Numbered from the stretch's first letter, positions 9,351 through 19,417 are shown. The stretch is 64,000 nt of DNA from a bacterium (GCA_023228325.1 JALOBK010000001.1:682001-746000); one strand, 5' to 3'. Numbers and translations are program-made. Notes: a model not told the origin generated them from the letters alone.

Positions 9351-10201
9351 TGTTGTTTTTCTTCCCCTGTATTTTCCGCCCGGCCGGTCTGCTGCGGATT
9401 TTCTTCCCCGGGCGTTTCAGCTGTCATCTGCCCGTCCGGCTGTTCTTCGGCCTGTGAATCTCCGGCGCTTTCATTTTTATAAGACGCTCTGGAATAAATC
9501 TTATCTATTATCACATCCACTTTTTCTTCGGATACGGCGATGAGATTCGCAATATGCGTTTTAAAATAAAAATAGAACGCCATGGCCGGAATCGCGACTA
9601 TCAGCCCGAAAGCCGTGGTTACAAGAGCTTCACCTACGCTGGAAGCCAGAAGGGACGGCTTACCCGCCGCGCCGGCAAAAGCTATCGCGTTAAAGGATTT
9701 TATCATACCGGACACCGTTCCCAGCAGGCCCAGCATCGGGGCGATAGTCGCTATGACAGAAAGATAATTGACCATTACTTTAAGCGCTTCGCCCTCTCTT
9801 TCCCCTCTTTCTTCAATAGCTTTTTCCATGTTGTCCCTGCCCAGATGGGCTTTTTTCAGGCCCGCGAGCAGTATTTTCGCGAAAAAGGAATCGTTTTCCA
9901 CACAGGAATTCGCGACGCCCTGCAGGTTTCCCCCGTCAATATCTTTTTCTATGGAATCGAGAAAAGAGGTCGGTATCAATTTTTCGCGGGAAAGAGTCAT
10001 AAAACTTCTTATGATGATATAGACCATAACCACGGAAACCAGGCCGATGATTATCATCATTATCCCGCCTTCTCTTACCGTCTGCCACAGGGTTTTCCCT
10101 TTTTGAGCGGAATCATCCCGGGCCGGTTCCTGGCAAAAGGCGGCCGATACGATGCATATAATAAATATTACAGCTAAAAAACAACAAAGAATTTTTTTCA
10201 T
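9347..10201 (-). CDS. exbB: MotA/TolQ/ExbB proton-channel protein
   Basis: 284 residues: signal-like N-terminal helix, a helix at about 42-65, a long cytoplasmic domain, and two helices at about 150-170 and 195-220 carrying the family core APMLGLLGTVSGMIKSF and SVGEALVTTAFGLIVAIPAMAFY. The tail is Gln/Glu/Pro-rich and probably disordered. It forms the ion-conducting ring with ExbD. GGAGAACAGG lies before the ATG. Confidence 0.93.
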   Translation of the reverse strand: MKKILCCFLAVIFIICIVSAAFCQEPARDDSAQKGKTLWQTVREGGIMMIIIGLVSVVMVYIIIRSFMTLSREKLIPTSFLDSIEKDIDGGNLQGVANSCVENDSFFAKILLAGLKKAHLGRDNMEKAIEERGEREGEALKVMVNYLSVIATIAPMLGLLGTVSGMIKSFNAIAFAGAAGKPSLLASSVGEALVTTAFGLIVAIPAMAFYFYFKTHIANLIAVSEEKVDVIIDKIYSRASYKNESAGDSQAEEQPDGQMTAETPGEENPQQTGRAENTGEEKQQ

Positions 10202-10216
10202 CCTGTTCTCCTTTAT

Positions 10217-11008
10217 TTAAAGATTATTCATTCTTTTATAGGCTTCTTTCCCTGCTCCGGAAGAAGGGCTGATTTCGTAAATTTCCTTATAAAGGCCTTT
10301 CGCAAGTTCCGGTTTTCCCGTCTTATCAAGACATTCGGCGGCAAGCATTTTAGATTCGGCCACCAGTTCGGGCGTCTCGGGATAAAGGACATCGATTGAC
10401 AACAGTTTCATAGCGGCTTCCTCATATTTTCCCTCCGCCATAAGACGCATGCCTTCTATGTAGCAGTAAAACGCCATATCACCCTTTTCTATCGATTTTT
10501 CCCTGTCTTTGTAAGAATCCACCTGCAGGGGCCGGACTTCACCCGCCCGCAGCCGGCAGTAATCGGCCCTTATCGAACAGTGGAGGATAAGACTCTTATC
10601 TCCTGTCTCGTCCATAACTTTCCTGTAGAAAACAACCGCTTTATCGGGTTTATCGAGCGCCAGGTAACAGTCGGCTATTTTTGAAATTATACTGTCTCCG
10701 CTGACAAGCGGGTCCGGGTTCTGCAGCAGTTCATGATAAGCTTTTATCGCCTCTATAAACTTTCCCCGGCCGAAATATTCTTCCGCGGTCTTATATCCTT
10801 CGGAATAAAGGGATTCAAGTTTCACGTCTTCTTTATTAACCGTCATTTCACCGTACTGGTCCAGCTTCACGGTCAGCTCCCCGTTTTCATCTTTGACAAT
10901 CTCGCCGTTTATAACCTGTCCGTTTTTAAGCTCGATGACTCTCGCTTCCGAAGCGGCCGAAACGGCAAAAAGTATAAGCGCCATTGCTATCAGGCTATAT
11001 TTTCCCAT
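10217..11008 (-). CDS. Secreted TPR protein with N-terminal SH3-like/DUF domain
   Basis: 263 residues from ATG 11008, chosen over an ATG 48 bases upstream because GAGGAATTT precedes it and it begins a clean signal peptide. Residues 23-60 (RVIELKNGQVINGEIVKDENG) look like the small beta-barrel often fused to TPR or PDZ in planctomycete-like genomes. The rest is tetratricopeptide helices (AEEYFGRGKFIEAIKAYHELL, KAVVFYRKVMDE). It overlaps the 3' end of the larger TPR gene by 14 bases and lies 15 bases before exbB. Confidence 0.78.
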   Translation of the reverse strand: MGKYSLIAMALILFAVSAASEARVIELKNGQVINGEIVKDENGELTVKLDQYGEMTVNKEDVKLESLYSEGYKTAEEYFGRGKFIEAIKAYHELLQNPDPLVSGDSIISKIADCYLALDKPDKAVVFYRKVMDETGDKSLILHCSIRADYCRLRAGEVRPLQVDSYKDREKSIEKGDMAFYCYIEGMRLMAEGKYEEAAMKLLSIDVLYPETPELVAESKMLAAECLDKTGKPELAKGLYKEIYEISPSSGAGKEAYKRMNNL

Positions 11009-13817
11009 TAAATTCCTCTTTCGCTTTTGCCGCCGCATCCGTATCCGCAAAATCATTTAACAGCTCCTCATAACACTGGCGGCTTTCCTCTCTCTTCCCC
11101 TCCCCGCTTAAAATCTCAACGCATTTCAGCAGCGCCTTCGAAGCGATGTCCCTGTCATCGCCGTAAAGGAGCGAAATTTTCCTGAAGTTCATTAAAGCCT
11201 TGTCCGTCTGTCCGGAAGACTCATAGCACCCGGCAATCCCGTAAAGCACAGCCGGTTTCCTGATTTCGGGAGCTTCCCTTAAAAGTTTTTTCCATATCTC
11301 AAGGCTGCCTTCATAATCGCCGTTATCCATAAGGGTGACGGCCAGTTTATACCTTGCCTCTTCAAGCGGGATATCAACCGCGTCCGCGATATCCATTTTC
11401 AGCGCGGCTTTCACCTCTTCAAGGCTTTCGCTGTTTTTGCCGCGGGCCCTCAGTATATCGGACAGGCCTATCCTGCTCATAAAAACAAGTTCCCGGTCAT
11501 CGCTGTTTTTCGAGATTAACTCTTCAAGCAAAGGTCCGGCGTCATCATACCTGCCGAGCAGAATATCCGTCTGCGACACGATATAAATTTCCCAGGGGGA
11601 AAGTTCCTGGAAAGCCGACCGGACGCTTATCCCGAGATACTTTTTCCCCGAATCGGGGATATCCGCATTTATTACAGCGCCGGCGATGATATCCGCTTTC
11701 CATTTCCCGCTTTCCGAGACGGCAGATTTTTTTAACATATCCATCCACTGTTTTTTAAGGTTTTCATCCTTCTGCTCAACCGCCATATCCATAAGATTTT
11801 TCAGGGACAGGCAGACATACCTGCTTTTATCGTCTCCGGAGGAAAAAATCCCGATATATTTGTTAAACGCGGATTCTGTTTTCCCCATATTCTGTTCCAG
11901 GAAAGCCGCGCGGTATTTGAATTTGGCTTTGTCTCCGTCGGTTTTGGCGTTGTTATACGCCAGCAGGTACATTTCGACTTTCGCGTCGTTTCTTCCCGCG
12001 CCGGTGTAATATTTGTCAAGCCAGGAATAACAATCTTTAGTAACCTCGGAACCGGGATAGTTCTTTATTATATCGAGCATTGTTTTCTCGGTCTGCTCAT
12101 AATCGCCCTTGTTCGCGTAAGCCTGGGCTATATCAAAATCCACAAGGACTTTTTTATATTCCGTGTTGAGCCTGGACTTGTCGATAGACGACAGCTCCTT
12201 AATGGCGTCATCGTTCCTGTTGAGGTTTATAAGGCAGGCGCCTATCTGTATCAGGATATCGGGAGCGTCATCGGAACCCGGATTCTTGCCCAGGTAGTCC
12301 CTGTAATACTGCAGGGCTTCGTCATATTTCCCCGCCGCGAAAAACACGTTGGCTTTTTCTCTTCTTGCCCTCGAGGCATACTCATCGGAAGGATATTCCG
12401 CTATCAGAGCGTCAAAATACACTACGGATTCATCCGTTTTCCCTTCATTATTCAGGCACACGCCCATCCCGAAAAGGCTCTCGGGAATGATAGCGGGGTC
12501 GTGTTTATCTTTATCCGTAATGATTCCGGAATATATTTCCGAGGCTTTTTTATAATCGGACTGCTCGATAAAAGCCGCCGCTTTCAGCGCTTTTGCCTCC
12601 GAATATATATCAGGCCGGGAACTGTTTTCCACGCACCTTGAGAATTCCGTTATCGCCTCGCCGTATTTCTTCCCGGCAAAAAACCTTTTGCCTATCGTCA
12701 GGAACGCGATAGCGACTTCCTCATCTTTGGGAAAAGTTTTTTCCATCCTGCCTGCTATGCTGAGACACCTGTCCACTTCGCCGAGTTCAAAATAACAGTA
12801 TATAAGCTCCTTATAAGCCTGCTTCACATAATATTCATCTTCTATGTTTTCAATGATATAATCCGAAAGGATGATATCGCGGTAAAGGCTTCCCATATCG
12901 CGGTAACACAGGCATCTTCTCATATACGCCACAAGACCTATGTCCTGTTCGGCGTCGATTTCCCGGTACTCTTTTGTCAGCTTATTAAGCGATTCCGTTA
13001 TCTGCGACCTTTCCCGTCCTGAAGATTCTTTCTGCCAGATTTCTTCTCTCTGCTTTCTCAGGACACTTATCCTGCCGGCAAGTTCGGACAACACTTCCTG
13101 TTTGGTTTTCACGTTGCGGTAGTTTTCTATGGCTTTCATCTTATTGCCCGATTCGTCATATATCTCGGCGATAAGGAACAGGGCTTTATTCGCCAGGATA
13201 GGGTTACCCGATGATGAGACAAGTTCTTTGAGGATTCCCACGGCTTTTTCGGCGCTTCCCTCTTTTTTATAAATAAAAGCTTTCAGGAAGAGCGCCTGAC
13301 TCTTCGCTTCCGCGGAAGGCGGAGAGCTGATTATCGAATCGAGTATTTTTACCGCGTTACCGTACTCCCGCGCGAAATAATAATTATAAGCCTTCTTAAA
13401 AATAAACTGGCTCTTGATATCCGGATTCTGATATTTATTGACGGCGTCATCTATAATGCTGTTTGACTGGCTGTATTCCTTTTTAGCGCTGTAGCAATCC
13501 GCAAGAAGCAGGTAACATAAAGGGGTAACATTATCTTCGGGAAACTCTTTTATCATCCTTCTTAACGCGCTGACGGCCTTGTCATATTCTCCGGAGCCGA
13601 AATACGCGAACCCCAGGTTGTAATACGCCACCGGGACAAGCTCATGCGTGGGAAAATCTTCCGCTATGGTTTTGAAACAGGCCGCGGCCGGAACATAATC
13701 CGCCGCATCCAGCAGTTCTTCGCCTTTCCTGAAACTGTCCAGGGCTTCATCGGAAAATGAAACCTGACATATTAAAACAAGAAAAAATCCTATAAATATT
13801 CTGATTCTGCTGAACAT
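10995..13817 (-). CDS. Large secreted tetratricopeptide-repeat protein
   Basis: 940 residues from the ATG at 13817, which begins a signal peptide (MFSRIRIFIGFFLVL); an upstream in-frame ATG at 13853 would add 12 polar residues. The whole mature protein is TPR/Sel1-like repeats, for example AVSALRRMIKEFPEDNVTPLCYLLLA and ALQYYRDYLGKNPGSDDAPDILI, resembling YbgF/BamD-type periplasmic scaffolds but much longer. First gene of the operon that encodes ExbB, ExbD, ExbD, the TonB/DUF4159 hybrid and the FG-GAP protein, so it probably organises that envelope complex. Confidence 0.85.
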   Translation of the reverse strand: MFSRIRIFIGFFLVLICQVSFSDEALDSFRKGEELLDAADYVPAAACFKTIAEDFPTHELVPVAYYNLGFAYFGSGEYDKAVSALRRMIKEFPEDNVTPLCYLLLADCYSAKKEYSQSNSIIDDAVNKYQNPDIKSQFIFKKAYNYYFAREYGNAVKILDSIISSPPSAEAKSQALFLKAFIYKKEGSAEKAVGILKELVSSSGNPILANKALFLIAEIYDESGNKMKAIENYRNVKTKQEVLSELAGRISVLRKQREEIWQKESSGRERSQITESLNKLTKEYREIDAEQDIGLVAYMRRCLCYRDMGSLYRDIILSDYIIENIEDEYYVKQAYKELIYCYFELGEVDRCLSIAGRMEKTFPKDEEVAIAFLTIGKRFFAGKKYGEAITEFSRCVENSSRPDIYSEAKALKAAAFIEQSDYKKASEIYSGIITDKDKHDPAIIPESLFGMGVCLNNEGKTDESVVYFDALIAEYPSDEYASRARREKANVFFAAGKYDEALQYYRDYLGKNPGSDDAPDILIQIGACLINLNRNDDAIKELSSIDKSRLNTEYKKVLVDFDIAQAYANKGDYEQTEKTMLDIIKNYPGSEVTKDCYSWLDKYYTGAGRNDAKVEMYLLAYNNAKTDGDKAKFKYRAAFLEQNMGKTESAFNKYIGIFSSGDDKSRYVCLSLKNLMDMAVEQKDENLKKQWMDMLKKSAVSESGKWKADIIAGAVINADIPDSGKKYLGISVRSAFQELSPWEIYIVSQTDILLGRYDDAGPLLEELISKNSDDRELVFMSRIGLSDILRARGKNSESLEEVKAALKMDIADAVDIPLEEARYKLAVTLMDNGDYEGSLEIWKKLLREAPEIRKPAVLYGIAGCYESSGQTDKALMNFRKISLLYGDDRDIASKALLKCVEILSGEGKREESRQCYEELLNDFADTDAAAKAKEEFNGKI

Positions 13818-13946
13818 ATTCCAAATATCTTTTTGTGTATACGGACAATACAAACATTGACTATATCATATAATATTAAGACAAAGCGTTTAAATGGACA
13901 AGATTAAAACCGCAAATAATATCTGTGTTTAACCGGTTTATTTTAG

Positions 13947-13952
13947 TATAAT
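13947..13952 (+). promoter_or_regulatory. -10 box of the GH13 gene, apparently leaderless
   Basis: TATAAT ends 9 bases before the ATG, so transcription would begin at or within a few bases of the start codon. No Shine-Dalgarno is present. The -35 region is weak (TGTGTT at 17-base spacing). Confidence 0.45.
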
Positions 13953-13961
13953 TTATTTTCT

Positions 13962-16900
13962 ATGGTTAAAAAACCTATAAAAGTTAAACGGTATTTCCCC
14001 CTTGAATTCCAGCTGTCAAAACGCCAGTGGGACACTTACAGGCTTAAAGAAGGCATCTTTAACGATCCGGAAGAACCGAAACCTCCGTGCCTGCCGCTTA
14101 TAAGGAAAATCGTAAAAAGGATTTATGAGATTAAAGGCCATGAGCTTTTCGCGAAAAATCCTCTCAGGGCGGGAAAGCTTAACGCCGCCGGGCTTATAAA
14201 CGAGGTTTTCCGGCATATCATAATGTTATACGAGAACAACACCAACCCGGAAGCGTTGAAGAAAACGCTGGATTACTCTTCAAAAAAAATGAAATCCCCG
14301 GATTTCCTCGAAACTTTCATCAGCCATTTCCCGCCCTACGACGTAATAAGGGCCAGGCGCGCGGAAAAGGAATACCTGCTGAACAAAACCGATTCAATGC
14401 CCAACACGGAACTTACCGCCCTTGAAATGATTCTTCTCCACCTGGCCAACAAAAACAAGGCCGTTTCCTCTTACCGCGAATTCTTCGACGACAAAGAACT
14501 GTCGGAGAAAACCCCTTACGCTAAAACACTGAAAGCTTTCAGGGAATTCCTTGATAAAGAGCCGGGGTTCGGCAAAAACAACAAACCCATAATAGATTTT
14601 CTTTTAGAACCCATACAGGCCTCGGAAGATTCGCTTGAAGGCCAGTTGAAATATATAAAAGATAACTGGGCGGAATTTCTCCCGGAAGATATATTAAACA
14701 GGATATTAACGGCGCTCGACGTCCTGAAAGAAGAGGAGAAAGAAGGATGGCTCGGGAAAGGGCCCAATCTGGTAATGCGCTTTAAGGACCTGTCGGATTA
14801 CCCGGAATACGCGAAATATACCCATTCGCCGGAATATGAACATTTCTCCGAAGACAAAAACTGGATGTCGAAAGTTGTCATAATAGCCAAGAGCACCTAC
14901 GTGTGGCTCGACCAATTATCGAAAAAATATTCCAGGCCCATAAATAAAATCGACCTGATCCCCGACGAAGAGCTCGACCGGCTCGCAGACTGGGGTTTTA
15001 CCGGCCTCTGGCTTATAGGAATATGGGAAAGAAGCCCGGCGTCACAGAAAATAAAACAGATTTGCGGAAATCCCGAGGCCCTGGCATCGGCTTATTCTCT
15101 TTACGATTACACCATAAGCGCAGACCTCGGCGGCGAAACCGCTTTCCAATCACTCAAAGCAAGGGCCTGGCAGAGAGGGATACGGCTCGCGACAGATGTG
15201 GTCCCCAACCATATGGGCGTCTATTCAAAATGGGTAATAGAACACCCCGACTGGTTTATCCAGCTTGATTATCCTCCTTATCCGGGTTACAGCTTTTCAG
15301 GTCCGGACATTTCCGATGACCAACGGGTTTCGATACAGATAGAAGACGGTTACTGGACAAAAAGAGACGCCGCGGTGGTTTTCAAGCGCTACGACAAACA
15401 TACGGGCTCCACAAAATACATGTACCACGGCAACGACGGCACAAGCATGCCATGGAACGACACGGCTCAACTTAACTTTTTAAAAGAAGAAGTAAGGGAA
15501 GCCGTCATACAATCCATTTTAAATGTCGCTAGGCATTTCAGCATCATCCGGCTTGACGCGGCCATGACGCTCGCGAAAAGGCATTACCAGAGGCTCTGGT
15601 TTCCCCATCCCGGAACCGGCGGCGGCATCCCTTCGCGCGCGGAAAACGGTTTAAGCACCGAAGATTTCAACCGCCTGATGCCGCGCGAATTCTGGAGAGA
15701 AGTCGTGGACAGGGTGAATAAGGAACTGCCCGATACACTGCTTCTCGCGGAAGCGTTCTGGCTGATGGAAGGGTTTTTTGTCCGCACGCTCGGGATGCAC
15801 AGGGTTTACAACAGCTCTTTTATGAATATGCTTAAAATGGAAGAGAACCAGAAATACCGCCAGGTCGTCAAAAACATCCTTGAATTCAACCCGCAGATAT
15901 TAAAACGGTTTGTTAATTTCCAGAACAACCCCGACGAAGAAACCGCGGTCGCGCAGTTCGGCAAAGGCGATAAATATTTCGGCGTCTGCCTGATGATGGT
16001 AACCATGCCCGGGCTTCCGATGTTCGGCCACGGCCAGATAGAGGGGTTCGCCGAGAAATACGGCATGGAATACCGGAAAGCCTACCGGGACGAAGAAACC
16101 GACTGGGACCTTGTAAAACGCCATGAAGCCGACATCTTTCCCCTGATGAAAAAGCGGCACCTGTTCAGCGAAGTCGATAATTTTCTTATGTACGATTTTT
16201 ACAGGAATGACGGTTCCGTTGATGAAAATGTCTTCGCATTCTCGAATATTTGCGGAGGGGAAAAGGGCCTCGTAATATATCACAATAAATACGCGTCGAC
16301 ATCCGGATGGATAAAATCTTCCTGCGCGATCTCAGTTGAAACCGGACGCGGGAAAAGGCATCTCATCCGGAAAACACTCGCGGAAGGCTTGAATATAAAA
16401 AATTCCGAAAACACTTTCTATCTCTTCAGGGACTACAAGTCGGGACTCCAGTACATAAGAAACGGCCGCGACCTCCATGAAAAAGGCCTGTTCCTCGGAC
16501 TTGAAGCTTACCAGTACCATTCATTCCTCGACTTCAGCGAAATCGAAGACACTAAAGGGCATTACAGGGAAATCGCGCGGCTGCTCGACGGGAAAGGCAT
16601 ATATGATATCCGGGAAATGCTGCGGGAAATGATACTTTCCCCTGTCCACAACTCTCTTTGCCATATAATCAATAACCATTTTATCAAAGAACTGCTTGTG
16701 CAGGATAAAAGAGCGTCGGAAGACTTACCGAACCGCCTCGAAAAGTTTTACGGCGCGGTCAAATCCTATTATGAATCCGCCGCCGACATAAAAACCATCG
16801 CCAAAGACGCCAAAAAGGAATTTGACAGCCTTTTGGACATCGCCAAATCCCCCAAAACCGGAAAAACAGGGCAATATCTGCATTCGCAGGATTTGGACAG

Positions 16901-17381
16901 CGTCAATTTTTTCAAAAAAGCCGTCCTGATAATCATCTTAAAACATCTTAAGGAAATATACGCCGCGGACAATATGCGGATAATCGAAGAATTATCGCTC
17001 GAGAAAGCAATCTTCCGGGAACTTAAAGAAACAGGGCAGGACGACCTCCCGGCTTCGCAGGACAGCCTGCTCCTTAAAATCGTCTCGTCGTATCCCGAAG
17101 GGCTCGGCGAGGCGAAAACCGAAAAACCGAAAGACGCGTTAAACCGCATATTCAAAGACGGCTTTGTATCCCATTACCTTGATTTTAACGAATACGAGGG
17201 CATCCTGTGGTTTAACAAGGAAAAATTCGAGATTCTGCTCTACTGGCTTTTCATCACCGCGCTGATCAACAGCCGGGAACCAGGAAAATCCGCAACCCTT
17301 TATAAGCCTGTATCGGAAATTTACAAGGCGCTGCAGAAATCCGAATATAAAGTCAACAAACTTCTGGAACTTATCGCTTAA
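13962..17381 (+). CDS. Large GH13 alpha-amylase-family protein
   Basis: 1139 residues, no signal peptide, so cytoplasmic. The first ~320 residues are mainly helical and unlike standard GH13 N-domains. The catalytic TIM barrel follows: region I DVVPNHMG (D412), region II IRLDAAMTLAKRH (nucleophile D532), region III LLAEAFW (acid/base E597) and region IV NFQNNPDEE (D658, with Asn-Pro replacing the usual Asn-His before it). About 370 further helical residues follow. The closest known logic is intracellular alpha-glucan processing; exact specificity cannot be read. Ends 5 bases before the convergent AsmA-like gene. Confidence 0.85.
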   Translation: MVKKPIKVKRYFPLEFQLSKRQWDTYRLKEGIFNDPEEPKPPCLPLIRKIVKRIYEIKGHELFAKNPLRAGKLNAAGLINEVFRHIIMLYENNTNPEALKKTLDYSSKKMKSPDFLETFISHFPPYDVIRARRAEKEYLLNKTDSMPNTELTALEMILLHLANKNKAVSSYREFFDDKELSEKTPYAKTLKAFREFLDKEPGFGKNNKPIIDFLLEPIQASEDSLEGQLKYIKDNWAEFLPEDILNRILTALDVLKEEEKEGWLGKGPNLVMRFKDLSDYPEYAKYTHSPEYEHFSEDKNWMSKVVIIAKSTYVWLDQLSKKYSRPINKIDLIPDEELDRLADWGFTGLWLIGIWERSPASQKIKQICGNPEALASAYSLYDYTISADLGGETAFQSLKARAWQRGIRLATDVVPNHMGVYSKWVIEHPDWFIQLDYPPYPGYSFSGPDISDDQRVSIQIEDGYWTKRDAAVVFKRYDKHTGSTKYMYHGNDGTSMPWNDTAQLNFLKEEVREAVIQSILNVARHFSIIRLDAAMTLAKRHYQRLWFPHPGTGGGIPSRAENGLSTEDFNRLMPREFWREVVDRVNKELPDTLLLAEAFWLMEGFFVRTLGMHRVYNSSFMNMLKMEENQKYRQVVKNILEFNPQILKRFVNFQNNPDEETAVAQFGKGDKYFGVCLMMVTMPGLPMFGHGQIEGFAEKYGMEYRKAYRDEETDWDLVKRHEADIFPLMKKRHLFSEVDNFLMYDFYRNDGSVDENVFAFSNICGGEKGLVIYHNKYASTSGWIKSSCAISVETGRGKRHLIRKTLAEGLNIKNSENTFYLFRDYKSGLQYIRNGRDLHEKGLFLGLEAYQYHSFLDFSEIEDTKGHYREIARLLDGKGIYDIREMLREMILSPVHNSLCHIINNHFIKELLVQDKRASEDLPNRLEKFYGAVKSYYESAADIKTIAKDAKKEFDSLLDIAKSPKTGKTGQYLHSQDLDSVNFFKKAVLIIILKHLKEIYAADNMRIIEELSLEKAIFRELKETGQDDLPASQDSLLLKIVSSYPEGLGEAKTEKPKDALNRIFKDGFVSHYLDFNEYEGILWFNKEKFEILLYWLFITALINSREPGKSATLYKPVSEIYKALQKSEYKVNKLLELIA

Positions 17382-17386
17382 TTCTC

Positions 17387-18223
17387 TTATTTTCCAAACA
17401 GCCCTTTGAATTTATCTTTTATGGAGTCAACCGATCCTTTCACGCCTTCCTTAACTCCCTCGATATTTTCTCCGTCCGTTATATTTTTGAGCTGGTCAAC
17501 GGCCTGCGTCGCCTGTTCACTGACGCCCGATACAATATCTGAAATACTGCCTTCAAGCGCCTTTAAATTGAAGTTGGCAAGCTGCGCGATCGTTGTTTTC
17601 GCGAGTGTCCTCGTAACAAGAAGCGTCACAAGTTTGTAGGGATCGGTAATATTCTCAAATTCCTCATCTATATTTATATCGAAAGAATAGACTTCGGGTG
17701 TTTTGCCTTTTGAATAATCTTTATAGACCGCTTTATCTATTTTCAGGCGCAGTTTATCTATCTGCCATGTCATAGGCCGGGTTTCCGCGGGTTTTTCCGC
17801 CGCAACTTTTTTCGCTTCCGCGGGTTTTTCTCCCTTTTCGGCAACAACTTTAAGCGCGTTCAGGTTCAACTCGCCCTTCGCGTTTTTTATGACAGACAGT
17901 TCCGCAAGATGTATTTTCATGTCTTCAAGATGCACGTGCTTTTTCAGCATCGCTTTTACATCGCAATCGACATATATTGCGGGGAAATCGAACATTATTT
18001 TGTCTTCGAATTCCGCCGGGTTCCTGAGCTTAAGCCCTTTAATGTCCACCGTCTGGTTCTGCAGGCCGATTGCAAGGCTCTCCATTGTAAGTTGGAGGCC
18101 TGTCATATCTTTCACGGCTTTCTCTATCGCGCCTTTAATGATAGTATCTTTAAAGACAATCAGGCCGGCGACAACAACAAGTATTATCACTATTACGGTC
18201 AGTAAAAACTTTTTCATATTCAT
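17387..18223 (-). CDS. AsmA-like/DUF748-like envelope protein
   Basis: 278 residues. One N-terminal transmembrane anchor (about 4-24), then beta-rich repeats typical of the AsmA N-terminal region (LTMESLAIGLQNQTVDIKGLKLRNP, DFPAIYVDCDVKAMLKKHVHLEDMKI). An Ala/Lys/Glu-rich linker at about 130-150 and an amphipathic C-terminus (VKEGVKGSVDSIKDKFKGLF) follow. AsmA-family proteins bridge the envelope and influence outer-membrane lipid or porin assembly. This one is short. Confidence 0.65.
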   Translation of the reverse strand: MNMKKFLLTVIVIILVVVAGLIVFKDTIIKGAIEKAVKDMTGLQLTMESLAIGLQNQTVDIKGLKLRNPAEFEDKIMFDFPAIYVDCDVKAMLKKHVHLEDMKIHLAELSVIKNAKGELNLNALKVVAEKGEKPAEAKKVAAEKPAETRPMTWQIDKLRLKIDKAVYKDYSKGKTPEVYSFDINIDEEFENITDPYKLVTLLVTRTLAKTTIAQLANFNLKALEGSISDIVSGVSEQATQAVDQLKNITDGENIEGVKEGVKGSVDSIKDKFKGLFGK

Positions 18224-18234
18224 CCCCCCGATTT

Positions 18235-19413
18235 TTAAAATTTAAATTCCGAAAAAGGATTAAACCCTTTCCTGACAAACAAATACCACGCGCTTGAATG
18301 GACATTTATTCCCGTCATATCAGTCGGGTCGTCAGGCCACCTGCTCTGATTCGCCACTCCCGGAAGCCCGCGCGTTCCCGGATAATACCTGCTTTCCATT
18401 ATCGCTTTTTCCGTTTCGGCCAGGTAATATTTTTCTCTCTTCTTATCTCCCATGGCCTGGAATGCCGATACAATCTCGATTGTGCACGATAATTCAAGGC
18501 GGCCTTCCGTATAGTCTTGCGGCATATAGGCAAACCCGGCCATTTCTTTGCCGGACGCGTCTGCTGTTACGCTGAGTTTATAATTTTTCTCAAAAAATTC
18601 CAACGGATATTTATCCGCGTCAAGAAACACAAGATACGCCCATGCCTGAAGTTCGCTGTCAGTTTCGGAAACCGTCGTGCCTATCCTTATGCGCTTCTCA
18701 CCGGGTATATACATGGAATCAAGAAACTCCTTTATCTCATTTCTGACAGATGCTTTATCTTCAAAAGGGGCAAGGGCGGCGTACGCGTCAAGATTTCCTT
18801 CGGACGATTTTGCCCTGAGCATTGTCCTGCCGTCCCCCGTAAATCCGTACCAGAGCCCGAAATCCCCCGTCTCATAAATCTCATTACCCTCTTTGTCCTG
18901 CATATCGCCCAGCCAGTCGGCTATCGCTTTCATCATATCATCATATTGCCGCTCCCCTGTTTCGCTCTTATAAAAATTAAGCGCCATGAGCAGCCAGGAG
19001 TTATCGCCTACCCACCTGTAAGAATTCCAGTCCGCCTCGCCGCTGGATGGGCGCCTCATCTGCAAAAATCCCCTTTGGGTTATGCCTGGGCCCGAAAATT
19101 CTTCCGCTTTTTTATTTAAAAAATAATCAAATATCTTTCCGGCTCTTTCATAATCCCCGTAAAGGGTAAACACCATAGCCGCCGTTGAAAGCTGGTAAGT
19201 CGAACAGATATCAACTCCTTCGGCGCCCTGAAAAAGCCCGTTTTCATTCTGGGCCGAGCAGAACCATTCATACACGGATTTTTCCTTATCATCGGCAAAC
19301 CGGGTTTCCGCGGAATAAACGGGGCGGGCGGCAAAAAGGGAAACAAAAAACAGCAAAACCAAAAATAATCTTCTGAAAATAAACTCTTTAAAATCTGTTT
19401 TTCTGATTTTCAT
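18235..19413 (-). CDS. Secreted alpha/alpha-toroid (six-hairpin glycosidase-like) protein
   Basis: 392 residues with a signal peptide ending near VYSAET after a basic N-terminus. Aromatic-rich helices (NGLFQGAEGVDICSTYQLSTAAMVFTLYG-type, DNSWLLMALNFYK, YETGDFGLWYGFTGDGR, NVHSSAWYLFVRKGFNPF) are characteristic of six-hairpin glycosidase folds. I cannot place a GH family or catalytic residues. It starts 4 bases after the larger glycosidase-like gene and probably shares its transcript, so it may process the same glycan. Confidence 0.62.
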   Translation of the reverse strand: MKIRKTDFKEFIFRRLFLVLLFFVSLFAARPVYSAETRFADDKEKSVYEWFCSAQNENGLFQGAEGVDICSTYQLSTAAMVFTLYGDYERAGKIFDYFLNKKAEEFSGPGITQRGFLQMRRPSSGEADWNSYRWVGDNSWLLMALNFYKSETGERQYDDMMKAIADWLGDMQDKEGNEIYETGDFGLWYGFTGDGRTMLRAKSSEGNLDAYAALAPFEDKASVRNEIKEFLDSMYIPGEKRIRIGTTVSETDSELQAWAYLVFLDADKYPLEFFEKNYKLSVTADASGKEMAGFAYMPQDYTEGRLELSCTIEIVSAFQAMGDKKREKYYLAETEKAIMESRYYPGTRGLPGVANQSRWPDDPTDMTGINVHSSAWYLFVRKGFNPFSEFKF

Positions 19414-19417
19414 TTTA

